A DNA stretch of 27,767 nucleotides from an uncultured Prevotella sp. (GCA_900542795.1 UQPD01000011.1:1-27767); one strand, 5' to 3'; positions 1 through 7,050 are shown, counted from the first letter of the stretch. Notes: generated by a model not told the origin, from the sequence alone. A program made the numbers and translations.

Positions 1-40
1 CATGTGAATTCGGGATAAACCCTCATTCACATACCTGGCT
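1..40. repeat. Palindromic repeat element, truncated by window edge
   Basis: Arms ATGTGAAT (2-9) and ATTCACAT (25-32) pair perfectly. An inner GGG (12-14) and CCC (20-22) also pair, separated from the outer stem by a 2-nt mismatch on each side. The outer flank ATACCTGGCT (31-40) is the same ten bases that close the hairpin at 10846-10895, so the missing upstream half probably lies outside the window. It lies about 180 bp downstream of the minus-strand HU-like gene and could also end that transcript, but no T-run is visible. Confidence 0.7.
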
Positions 41-48
41 ACCATATA

Positions 49-66
49 TCACCCCTAACGGGGTGA
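49..66. other. Short perfect hairpin
   Basis: TCACCCC (49-55) and GGGGTGA (60-66) form a perfect 7-bp stem with a TAAC loop. It sits between the palindrome at 1-40 and the end of the HU-like gene. There is no adjacent T-run, so it is not a clear terminator. It may be part of the same structured 3' region. Confidence 0.4.
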
Positions 67-100
67 GGCTAGCGCGTAAAAATCCTTGATAATTCTATCA

Positions 101-133
101 AATTTTATGCAGAACTTTTTGCGGATTTTGAAC
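101..133 (-). repeat. GTTCAAAATCCGCA motif copy, minus orientation
   Basis: Read on the minus strand this contains GTTCAAAATCCGCA, a 5-nt spacer, then TTCTGCAT and an AT-rich tail. The same arrangement without the spacer occurs on the plus strand at 2488-2518. The two copies face each other across the HU-like gene and the empty region. The function is unknown. Confidence 0.5.
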
Positions 134-219
134 ACCCTACCTTTCAGGACGTGCATTATCATTATTACTTAATACTTATTACTTGTATACACATAGTTTG
201 TAATACTTAATACTTAAAT

Positions 220-1008
220 TTAGATATCGGTGCCAGCGTCACCCTCAGAACCAGTGTTGCCACCGCCAGGCTGTTCTGTGCCAGGGTTGCCACTTCCGTC
301 TTCTGTGAAGTATGCAGCGAGCGTTACATCCTTGTCCATCTTCACAACGCGCGAAGGTGAGGTGCTACCATCATCCCATTGCGAGAACTTAAATCCTGCA
401 TTCGCAGTAGCCTCTACAGTTACGCTGCTACCAGCGTCATAAGTGCCAGCACCCTTTACGACACCACCTTGAGGGGGAAGCAGATTTACCTTCAAAGTCT
501 TCTTCGCTTGCGTGTTGTCACCACCACCACTGGGCTTATTATCACCGCCACCACTGGGGTTGTTATCGGGATTACCACCACTGGGCTTGTTAGGGAGCGG
601 ATAAACGAGCACGCCATTTTCATCGCGAACCTCAGAGATATACACACCCATTTCATTGATTTTACGCTTAATCTCAATCGAAGGCGTGAAGAGAATGCGA
701 CGACGAAGAATCAACTCAGTGTTAACATCCTTCAGCTCAGCTGCACTGCGAGCACGCAAACCAATGCGCATGCTGCCAAGTCCCGGAATGGGCACAGAGT
801 GACCTTCAGTAATCCAAGCCTTAATCACCTCGCCAGCTGCATCCCAGCAAGCTTGCATCACACCCTTGCTCATACCACTACGCAACGCAGCCTCTTCAAT
901 CATCTTGCTCTTGTCGAGCATGCCGTAGTTATCGGGGTACAAGGTGTAAGCATAATTCTTGTTACCTACATTCAGTTTACGTCTCAAACCTCTTACTCTA
1001 ATAGCCAT
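220..1008 (-). CDS. HU-like (HU-HIG type) DNA-binding protein with glycine-rich linker and divergent InlB B-repeat
   Basis: This 262-residue protein has three parts. Residues 1-128 resemble the HU/IHF-like domain typical of Bacteroidetes (MAIRVRGLRRKL start, PIPGLGSMRIG around 73-83, ILFTPSIEIKRKIN around 105-118). Residues 140-168 are a linker of PSGGGDN-type repeats. Residues 171-237 match a divergent InlB B-repeat (GAGTYDAGSSVTVEA, GFKFSQWDDG, VTLAAYF), followed by a Gly/Pro-rich tail. There is no signal peptide although B-repeats are usually extracellular. Fusions of HU domains to Ig-like or glycine-rich parts are the HU-HIG group (Pfam HU-HIG, established); such genes often lie in accessory regions. 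It is divergent to the atp operon and has a good Bacteroidetes promoter at 1196-1228. The precise role is unknown; DNA binding is inferred. Confidence 0.85.
   Translation of the reverse strand: MAIRVRGLRRKLNVGNKNYAYTLYPDNYGMLDKSKMIEEAALRSGMSKGVMQACWDAAGEVIKAWITEGHSVPIPGLGSMRIGLRARSAAELKDVNTELILRRRILFTPSIEIKRKINEMGVYISEVRDENGVLVYPLPNKPSGGNPDNNPSGGGDNKPSGGGDNTQAKKTLKVNLLPPQGGVVKGAGTYDAGSSVTVEATANAGFKFSQWDDGSTSPSRVVKMDKDVTLAAYFTEDGSGNPGTEQPGGGNTGSEGDAGTDI
513..585 (-). repeat. Intragenic tandem repeat (about 24 bp) encoding the PSGG(G)DN linker
   Basis: Three degenerate copies of a unit containing CCACCACTGGG occur at a period of about 24 bp (third copy 3 nt longer) inside the HU-like gene. Each encodes PSGG plus DN/KP-type residues. 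The repeat is in frame, so changes in copy number would alter linker length without breaking the protein. Confidence 0.6.
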
Positions 1009-1077
1009 AATGCTGTGTGTTTTTGTTGGTTAGTAATGTTGTAATTTATGCCCTTTGAAATCGCTACTTTTTAGCCG

Positions 1078-1140
1078 TTTCAGCGAGTTAACTAAACAAA
1101 TTTCGCGAGTTTAGTAAACCGATTTCGCGAGTTTAGTAAC
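1078..1140. repeat. 22-bp tandem repeats upstream of the HU-like gene
   Basis: TTTCGCGAGTTTAGTAA occurs at 1101-1117 and exactly again at 1123-1139, a 22-bp period. A degenerate third copy (CAGCGAGTTAACTAAAC) precedes them at about 1081-1097. The array lies between the predicted HU-like promoter (1196-1228) and its start codon (1008), so it is in the leader or acts as an operator. Confidence 0.65.
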
Positions 1141-1195
1141 GCGATTTTGGGGCGTTTTTGATGGTATTTTTGAGCGCTCATCTCCGTCGACAGTG

Positions 1196-1228
1196 CAAAG
1201 GTACAATGGGGTGCAAGCAATCTCCAAA
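1196..1228 (-). promoter_or_regulatory. Predicted Bacteroidetes promoter for the HU-like gene
   Basis: On the minus strand TTTG (1228-1225) is followed by 21 nt and TACCTTTG (1203-1196). This fits the Bacteroidetes primary sigma consensus TTTG-N19-21-TAnnTTTG. The transcript would start near 1190 and carry a leader of roughly 180 nt that includes the 22-bp tandem repeats. Confidence 0.6.
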
Positions 1229-1518
1229 TTGCATGTAAAAGTTTTCCCCTTTAATTTTTGTAAATCGGCTCACTCCCCCAGTGTTTATTGGGGAAAAATT
1301 TTTCAAAGTAAGAAATTATGACAAAATACTGAAAAGGTCATTTTTGCCAAAAGTGACCGAATGGGCGAAATTAACAACTGGAGCCGTTTTTTGCCTTCGA
1401 TGTACGCTTTTGCTTTACATCAAAAAGTGACTTTTCTCTCGAAAACGACGTAAAAAGTGACTTTTTAAAACGCATAACTCCTTGAAAATCAGCATGTTAA
1501 AAGTTGTTTTTAGCAAAA

Positions 1519-1542
1519 GGTCACTGGTCACTTGTCACTTTT
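1519..1542 (+). repeat. GGTCAC repeat copy 1
   Basis: The 24 bases here (core GGTCACTGGTCACTTGTCAC) are identical to 2456-2479. A near-complement at 1642-1671 gives an inverted pair around a very AT-rich spacer. Confidence 0.75.
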
Positions 1543-1641
1543 CCATAAATTTTTCTCGAAAAAAAATTATGTTAATATATAAGTTATTGATAATCAATAT
1601 ATTATATACTTATTCTTTTTTTTCTGACATCAAAGTCATTG

Positions 1642-1671
1642 AAAAAGTGACTAGTGACCAAGTGACTTTTT
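1642..1671 (-). repeat. GTGACC repeat, inverted copy
   Basis: Contains AAAAAGTGACTAGTGACCAA followed by GTGACTTTTT. It is a near reverse complement of 1519-1542, with a one-base shift and a two-base difference. Confidence 0.6.
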
Positions 1672-2410
1672 CCGTGTGAATATTCATTAACTTATGTACT
1701 AATTTATCGTAGCTTTTTTGCCACACTATTTGCAAGCTTGCTTGGGTTGAAAAGTATAGTGTTTATTGAGGTTGTAAATAAGTTTGATTGGGGATTTCTA
1801 TAGAAGCATTTCAGATTAAGCAAGAATAATTACATTAACACATAAATACAAAGAGATGGTAATACACAAAATAAAAGTTAACAAAATAAATGCACAAAAC
1901 GTACCACAATTTGTGGTGCGTTTTGTTCACTCTTAACACATAAAGCGATATTTAACACATTACAAGACTATTACAAATATTGCATGTTAATAAAAGCAAT
2001 ATTAGTTATAAGAACTCGTCTTCAACCAGCTTTCCTCATCATTCCTGCTTTTTCCCACCAAACACGCATTTTTCACTGCTCAAAACCTTGTTTTGTCCCT
2101 CAAAACTTAACACACCCACCTTCACGGCAAAAAGATATTTATATAACACTGTCAAGTTTGCAAAAATAAAAGGGCTTTTTCGCAACGAAAACTACCATTA
2201 GGAGTGAAAAAGCGCGATATTTTTAGATAAAAACCTCACGCTCGGAACTGAAAATAAAAATTTCGCTTCTCTCGCTTAGTCGTTTTTTTAGTTAAAGTGC
2301 ATCTACAAAAAGTATGGCAGAGAACCGTATGTTGCTTCGGTGAAAGAAAGTGTTTTATCTCTCAAAATCTACACTAAAGCTTTGTTAACACGAATTTTAA
2401 GGAAATTAAG

Positions 2411-2479
2411 AGTGACCGAGTGACCGCTAATTCATTGATAACCAAAGAGATGCGCGGTCACTGGTCACTTGTCACTTTT
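2411..2479. repeat. Inverted repeat of GTGACC motifs with copy 2
   Basis: AGTGACCGAGTGACCGC (2411-2427) pairs with GCGGTCACTGGTCACT (2454-2469), with one unpaired base and a 26-nt loop. The right side continues into the 24-base copy identical to 1519-1542. Confidence 0.65.
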
Positions 2480-2483
2480 CAAT

Positions 2484-2534
2484 AGTTGTTCAAAATCCGC
2501 ATTTTCTGCATGAATTTTGAACAACTACTTTTTT
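2484..2534 (+). terminator. Orphan intrinsic terminator-like hairpin
   Basis: Perfect 13-bp arms AGTTGTTCAAAAT (2484-2496) and ATTTTGAACAACT (2514-2526) are followed by T6 (2529-2534). No gene is visible upstream on the plus strand. It may be the terminator of a gene lost from the 1.3-2.4 kb stretch. The left arm includes the GTTCAAAATCCGCA motif also found at 101-133. Confidence 0.55.
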
Positions 2535-2807
2535 CTGGGCATGAGAGAGTGTGTGTGCGAGATTGGGGGAATGTAGGGTAAGAAAAGGGCAAGAAGAAAC
2601 AAAACAAGAAGAAACAAGAAGAAAAAAATACCCTTAACACGATTGTAAAAAAGAAACCAGGGCTGCAGATGTAAAAAAGGAGATGAGACAATTATTTTTT
2701 ACCCCTAAATCTTACGATTTTCCACCCGAAACGCCTAAAAACTATCCCATAATTCCGTTTTTTTAAGGAATAAAACGAACTTTCAAAAAAATTGTACTAC
2801 AAAAAGG

Positions 2808-2838
2808 GTTGTTCATTTAGCTTTTAATGCTAATTTTG
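2808..2838 (+). promoter_or_regulatory. Predicted promoter of the ATP synthase operon
   Basis: GTTG (2808-2811) is followed by 19 nt and TAATTTTG (2831-2838), close to the Bacteroidetes TTTG-N19-21-TAnnTTTG consensus. Transcription would start near 2845, leaving a leader of about 90 nt before atpD. Confidence 0.65.
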
Positions 2839-2935
2839 CCGACAGATTGAAGCGAAGGGATTATCTCATCAAAAGATTTTCCTGAAAAATCAAACTAGAC
2901 AATAATAATAATTACAGCTATTATATAAAAAAATC

Positions 2936-4468
2936 ATGAGTAAAAATAGCGTGAAAATTGGACACATTTCGCAGATTATTGGCGCGGTGGTCGATGTTAA
3001 GTTCGACATCGAGGGTCAGTCTGCTAAAGATGTCTTACCTCGCATCCACGAAGCACTGGAGGTTACACACCCCGATGGTCGCACCCTTATTATTGAGGTA
3101 CAGCAACATATTGGCGAGGACACCGTGCGCACCGTGGCTATGGATAACACCGACGGCTTGAGTCGTGGTTTGGAAGTGCGATGCACGGGTGCTCCTATCT
3201 CAATGCCTGTGGGCAAGCAGATTAAAGGTCGCATGATGAATGTGACAGGCGACTCGATTGATGGTCTTAAAACCTTAGACCGCTCAGCTGGCACTTACCC
3301 CATTCACCGCGAACCGCCTAAGTTCGATGAACTGAAAACGAGTAGCGAAGTACTCTACACGGGTATTAAGGTGATTGACTTGCTCGAACCTTATGCCAAA
3401 GGTGGTAAAATTGGTTTGTTCGGTGGTGCTGGTGTGGGCAAAACGGTGCTCATCATGGAGCTGATTAACAACATTGCCAAAGGTCACGATGGTTTCTCGG
3501 TGTTTGCTGGTGTGGGCGAACGTACCCGCGAAGGTAACGACTTGCTCCGCGAGATGATTGAAAGCGGGGTTGTGCGTTACGGCAAGGAATTTGAAGAAGC
3601 TATGGAACGTGGCGAGTGGGACTTGTCGAAGGTTGACTATAGTGAAGTAGAAAAGAGCCAAGCCACGCTTGTGTACGGACAGATGAATGAGCCTCCTGGC
3701 GCACGTTCATCGGTTGCGCTCTCAGGTTTGTCTATCGCTGAGAGTTTCCGCGATGCGGGAGCTAAGGAGGGCAAGACGTCTGACATCCTGTTCTTTATCG
3801 ATAACATTTTCCGTTTCACGCAAGCTGGTTCTGAGGTTTCTGCCCTTTTGGGTCGTATGCCTTCGGCTGTGGGTTACCAACCTACTTTGGCAAGCGAAAT
3901 GGGTGCCATGCAAGAGCGTATTACCTCGACCAAGAATGGTTCGATCACCTCAATTCAGGCGGTTTATGTGCCTGCCGATGACTTGACAGACCCTGCACCT
4001 GCTACCACCTTTACGCACTTGGACGCTACTACGGTGTTGAGCCGTAAGATTACGGAATTGGGTATTTATCCTGCGGTTGATCCCTTGGATTCTACCTCGC
4101 GTATTCTTGACCCCAAGGTGATTGGCGAAGCGCACTATAATTGTGCACAACGCGTAAAGCAGATTTTGCAGAAGTATAAGGAGCTGCAAGATATTATTGC
4201 CATTTTGGGTATGGACGAACTCTCAGACGAGGATCGCTTGACGGTGAACCGTGCTCGCCGTGTGCAACGCTTTTTGAGTCAGCCGTTTACGGTTGCCGAG
4301 AAGTTTACGGGTGTGCCGGGTGTGATGGTTCCCATTGACGAAGTGATACGCGGTTTCAATATGATTTTGGATGGCGAGGTTGACCATCTGCCCGAACAAG
4401 CCTTTTTGAACGTGGGTACGATTGACGAGGCTATTGCTAAGGGTAAAAAACTGTTGGAACAAGCTTAA
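2936..4468 (+). CDS. atpD: F0F1 ATP synthase subunit beta
   Basis: Catalytic subunit of F1, on the cytoplasmic face. The 510-residue protein has the P-loop GGAGVGKT at 163-170, the GERTREGNDL segment (Glu that activates water), the DNIFRFTQAGSEVSALLGRM block and the DELSDED version of the DELSEED lever at 427-433, which contacts gamma. It opens the Bacteroidetes-type operon, with the catalytic subunit first. The start ATG is about 90 nt after a good promoter. About 500 residues is normal for this phylum. No key residue is missing. Confidence 0.98.
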   Translation: MSKNSVKIGHISQIIGAVVDVKFDIEGQSAKDVLPRIHEALEVTHPDGRTLIIEVQQHIGEDTVRTVAMDNTDGLSRGLEVRCTGAPISMPVGKQIKGRMMNVTGDSIDGLKTLDRSAGTYPIHREPPKFDELKTSSEVLYTGIKVIDLLEPYAKGGKIGLFGGAGVGKTVLIMELINNIAKGHDGFSVFAGVGERTREGNDLLREMIESGVVRYGKEFEEAMERGEWDLSKVDYSEVEKSQATLVYGQMNEPPGARSSVALSGLSIAESFRDAGAKEGKTSDILFFIDNIFRFTQAGSEVSALLGRMPSAVGYQPTLASEMGAMQERITSTKNGSITSIQAVYVPADDLTDPAPATTFTHLDATTVLSRKITELGIYPAVDPLDSTSRILDPKVIGEAHYNCAQRVKQILQKYKELQDIIAILGMDELSDEDRLTVNRARRVQRFLSQPFTVAEKFTGVPGVMVPIDEVIRGFNMILDGEVDHLPEQAFLNVGTIDEAIAKGKKLLEQA

Positions 4469-4574
4469 GTTAGGGTTTTTAAGGTTTTTAGTTTTTTGGG
4501 TTGACGCTTTTGTGAGTCAATAACAAAACGAAAATCTAACTAAATCCCTTAAACTTGATAAAACAGACTGAAAC

Positions 4575-4808
4575 ATGAAAGTAACCATAGTTTCTCCCGA
4601 AAAGACATTGTTCGAGGGTGAGGTAGATGGCATTAAGTTGCCTGGAGCTAAAGGGCGTTTTGAGGTACTGAAAGACCATGCCCCACTCATTTCTACCCTC
4701 ACTCAGGGAACAGTGGAATGCTTGGGAAACACCCCCTATAAGGTAACTATAAGCGGAGGATTTGTAGAAGTGGCACGCAATGCCGTTTCTGTATGTGTGG
4801 AAATGTAA
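4575..4808 (+). CDS. atpC: F0F1 ATP synthase subunit epsilon, short form
   Basis: Central stalk subunit that joins gamma to the c-ring. Its 77 residues cover only the N-terminal beta-sandwich (MKVTIVSPEKTLFEGEVDGI, LPGAKGRFEVLKDHAPL, ISGGFVEV). The C-terminal two-helix domain present in about 130-residue homologues such as E. coli is absent. This short form is common in Bacteroidetes. Without the helices the classical epsilon inhibition of ATP hydrolysis is not expected. It follows atpD by 106 nt. Confidence 0.93.
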   Translation: MKVTIVSPEKTLFEGEVDGIKLPGAKGRFEVLKDHAPLISTLTQGTVECLGNTPYKVTISGGFVEVARNAVSVCVEM

Positions 4809-5103
4809 CCATGCCTGGGTGAGGCGTGAGTGAAGTTGTGTAATGAAAAAAGTTTCGTTCTACTCTCATTAAAACGCTGGCGTGCTGCATGCACCACACA
4901 AATGGTGTGGCAGCTATGACAGGGTTTTAAGAGAACGATGCGATAGACATACTCCGTTCGCCATAAGAATAAGGATGACGCACGCGGGCTACAGACTCTT
5001 GCAGCATCTCTCTCGTCAGTGTGAAAATGTATCTATGAAACTTGATTGTAAAAACGCTTATAAAAACTAACTCACGACAAACATTATACCCTTAAAAAAA
5101 GAC
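4809..5103. other. Intergenic spacer inside the atp operon
   Basis: This 295-nt gap between atpC and the next gene has no recognisable gene. A 62-codon frame at 4882-5070 resembles no known protein. A weak 6-bp hairpin (CCACAC 4894-4899 with GTGTGG 4905-4910) is present. The long spacer inside a translated operon is unexplained. Confidence 0.5.
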
Positions 5104-5520
5104 ATGGAGGCATTTGATCGACGCATCAAAAAATCTCTTATTACAAAAGCCATAACCATTTGTGTTACAGCTGCTTTGCTACTCTGTTTTGAACTAATGC
5201 TTGCAGGCGCAAATGTGGCGATGCAGCAGGCTCCGCCCGTTGTGTGTGTGGCCACGCTACTGATGGTGGTGAATGGACTGAGCAGCATGGTTTATAAATG
5301 GATTATGAAGGACGGCGGACGACGCGCCATTGGTTTCTACTTAATAGACAAGGTGGTTCGCTTTTTCTTGGTTATTGTCATTGTGCTGATTTACGCCTTG
5401 GCTGACCGACGCAACCTTTTGGCTTTTGCCATCAACCTTTTAGTGCTCTATGTGGCTGATGCTGTGACATCGATGATGTTGTATGTTAGCACGGAGCAAA
5501 ACTTCAATAAAAAGAAATGA
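5104..5520 (+). CDS. Small membrane protein of the atp operon (AtpI-position)
   Basis: This 138-residue protein has four predicted membrane segments (about 17-36, 44-62, 81-103, 107-127) and positive ends (RRIKK, NKKK). It sits just before atpB, the position of AtpI-like assembly factors, and its TGA overlaps the atpB ATG as ATGA, suggesting translational coupling. In Bacteroidetes this gene is usually annotated hypothetical. A role in c-ring assembly or Mg2+ handling, as for AtpI, is inferred from position and topology only; sequence similarity to AtpI is not obvious. Confidence 0.75.
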   Translation: MEAFDRRIKKSLITKAITICVTAALLLCFELMLAGANVAMQQAPPVVCVATLLMVVNGLSSMVYKWIMKDGGRRAIGFYLIDKVVRFFLVIVIVLIYALADRRNLLAFAINLLVLYVADAVTSMMLYVSTEQNFNKKK

Positions 5521-6599
5521 ATAACCTCATTATTAAATATTTGTGCATCGTAGCATTATTCTTCGGTCAGCTGTTTGCCTTCACGGCATCGGCTAACGAA
5601 GCTGCCCCGAAAGCTCAAGAAAAGCCCGACGTGAAAGAAATCGTGTTGGGCCACATGAGCGATGCCTATGATTGGCACATTGTTACGTGGAATGGGCATC
5701 ACGTGTCGATACCGCTACCAGTAATTGTGAAAGGCGAAAATAGCGGTTGGCACGTGTTTAGCTCGGCACGCTTTCACGAAAGCGAAGATGGCACCTACCA
5801 AGGCTTTTACTTGAATGAGGAGAAAAACGGCAAGATTTACGAACACACTGCTAATGGTGAGGACGTAAGACCGTGGGACTTTAGCATTACGAAAGACGTG
5901 GTTCAGATTTGGATTGTGGTTTTGGTTATGGCTTTTGTCTTTATCGGTTCAGCTCGCTGGTACAAGGACAAGAAACCAAGCGACAAAGCCCCGAAGGGTT
6001 TTGTGGGACTGGTTGAAATGTTTGTGATGTCGATTAACGAGGACTTAATTCGTCCCTCGGTAGGCGAAAAACATTACAAAAAGTATGCTCCTTACTTGCT
6101 CACCGTCTTTTTCTTTATCTTTATCACGAACCTCTTGGGTTTGATTCCTATCTTCCCGGGTGGTGCCAACATTACGGGCAACATTAACATTACTTTTATA
6201 CTTGCCATGGGTACGCTCTTGTTGGTGAACCTCTTTGGCAATAAGGAGTATTGGAAGGAAATTCTGTGGCCTCCTGTTCCTACTTGGTTGAAATGCCCCG
6301 TGCCTATGATGCCTGTTATTGAGCTTTTTGGCATATTTACAAAACCATTTGCCTTGATGGTACGTTTGTTTGCCAACATGATGGGTGGTCATGCCATCAT
6401 CTTGTCGCTTACCTGCGTAATCTTTATTACTTGCCAAATCAATGCGGTGATTGGTTCATCGCTGACTTTTGTGAGCTTCGTGATGATGATTTTCATGAAC
6501 TGCCTCGAACTCTTGGTGGCATTTATCCAAGCTTATGTGTTTACGATGCTGAGCGCCGTGTTTATTGGCTTGGCGCATCCCGAAGCACACGAACACTAA
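5517..6599 (+). CDS. atpB: F0F1 ATP synthase subunit a
   Basis: Membrane stator subunit that provides the proton half-channels. The 360-residue protein is longer than the 271-residue E. coli protein. It begins with a signal-peptide-like segment (IVALFFGQLFAFTASANEA) and has about 100 residues of likely periplasmic sequence before the first core helix (about 130-145). The essential arginine is R283 in PFALMVRLFANMMGGH. Conserved ILWPPVPTWLKCPVPMMPVIELFGIF and C-terminal helices are present. An N-terminal extension with a signal sequence is a known Bacteroidetes feature. It overlaps the preceding gene by 4 nt. Confidence 0.95.
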   Translation: MNNLIIKYLCIVALFFGQLFAFTASANEAAPKAQEKPDVKEIVLGHMSDAYDWHIVTWNGHHVSIPLPVIVKGENSGWHVFSSARFHESEDGTYQGFYLNEEKNGKIYEHTANGEDVRPWDFSITKDVVQIWIVVLVMAFVFIGSARWYKDKKPSDKAPKGFVGLVEMFVMSINEDLIRPSVGEKHYKKYAPYLLTVFFFIFITNLLGLIPIFPGGANITGNINITFILAMGTLLLVNLFGNKEYWKEILWPPVPTWLKCPVPMMPVIELFGIFTKPFALMVRLFANMMGGHAIILSLTCVIFITCQINAVIGSSLTFVSFVMMIFMNCLELLVAFIQAYVFTMLSAVFIGLAHPEAHEH

Positions 6600-6600
6600 T

Positions 6601-6626
6601 GGGTGGTTCTAAAATTAGAACTACCC
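6601..6626 (+). other. Intercistronic hairpin between atpB and atpE
   Basis: GGGTGGTTCT (6601-6610) pairs with AGAACTACCC (6617-6626) with a single G-U wobble and an AAAATT loop. It starts one base after the atpB stop codon. There is no T-run, so it is more likely a processing or stability element than a terminator. Confidence 0.65.
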
Positions 6627-6680
6627 TAAGAACGAAACAAATAACAAATTAAACAAACCCATAAAAAAATTTTAAACATT

Positions 6681-6941
6681 ATGACTCTCTTAATCGCATT
6701 GTTACAAGCTGCCGCTGGTGCAGCAGGTCTTGCAAAGTTGGGCGCTGGTATTGGTGCCGCTCTCGCTGCTATTGGTGCTGGTCTTGGTATCGGTCGCATT
6801 GGTAGTGCTGCTATGGAAGCTATCGCCCGTCAGCCCGAGTCGACTGGTGACATCCGTACCAACATGATCATCATTGCAGCTCTTGTAGAAGGTGTGGCTC
6901 TCTTTGCCGTTATCGTCTGCTTGCTCTGCCTCTTCTTGTAA
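6681..6941 (+). CDS. atpE: F0F1 ATP synthase subunit c
   Basis: Proteolipid of the rotor ring. Two hydrophobic helices (about 13-43 and 60-86) flank the polar loop ARQPESTGD. The ion-carrying carboxylate is E70 in AALVEGVALF. In alignment with the Na+-type c subunit of Ilyobacter, the Gln ligand is I37 and the Ser next to the Glu is G71, so the Na+ site is missing and proton coupling is predicted. The GAGLGIGRIGSAAMEAIARQ block fits the family. The gene lies between two intercistronic hairpins. Length 86 is normal. Confidence 0.96.
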   Translation: MTLLIALLQAAAGAAGLAKLGAGIGAALAAIGAGLGIGRIGSAAMEAIARQPESTGDIRTNMIIIAALVEGVALFAVIVCLLCLFL

Positions 6942-6967
6942 TCTCTCTCGGCTGAGTTATATAGTTA

Positions 6968-7012
6968 AGGTTATAGGGCTACAAGTAGTTCTTTTTGTAA
7001 ACCCTATAACCT
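6968..7012 (+). other. Intercistronic hairpin between atpE and atpF
   Basis: AGGTTATAGGG (6968-6978) and CCCTATAACCT (7002-7012) form a perfect 11-bp stem. An inner TACAA/TTGTA stem (6980-6984, 6995-6999) extends it. No T-run follows. With the hairpin at 6601-6626 it brackets atpE, suggesting mRNA processing or 3'-end protection. Confidence 0.7.
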
Positions 7013-7050
7013 CGCTATTTCTCAACCACTATTAAGCAAAAAAAGATTTT

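Larger units (their letters stand above)
1229..2807. other. AT-rich region without a convincing gene
   Basis: No open frame here has recognisable protein content; the longest (65-73 codons) are AT-rich and compositionally biased. The stretch carries repeated GTGACC/GGTCAC motifs (about 1340-1671 and 2411-2479), an orphan terminator-like hairpin (2484-2534) and one isolated -7-like box TAAGTTTG at 1779-1786 without a -33 partner. The pattern suggests the remains of a transcribed gene or mobile module that has been lost. This is inference from structure only. Confidence 0.5.

Noticed and set aside
49..66. Hairpin as terminator of the HU-like gene
   Set aside because: The stem is perfect but no T-run follows on the minus strand.
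1482..1679. 65-codon frame containing the GTGACC repeats
   Set aside because: The encoded residues simply reflect the repeats and AT-rich spacer; no protein family recognised.
4882..5070. 62-codon frame in the atpC spacer as a small gene
   Set aside because: Composition is Arg/His/Cys-rich without helix or domain pattern and there is no supporting start signal; likely chance.
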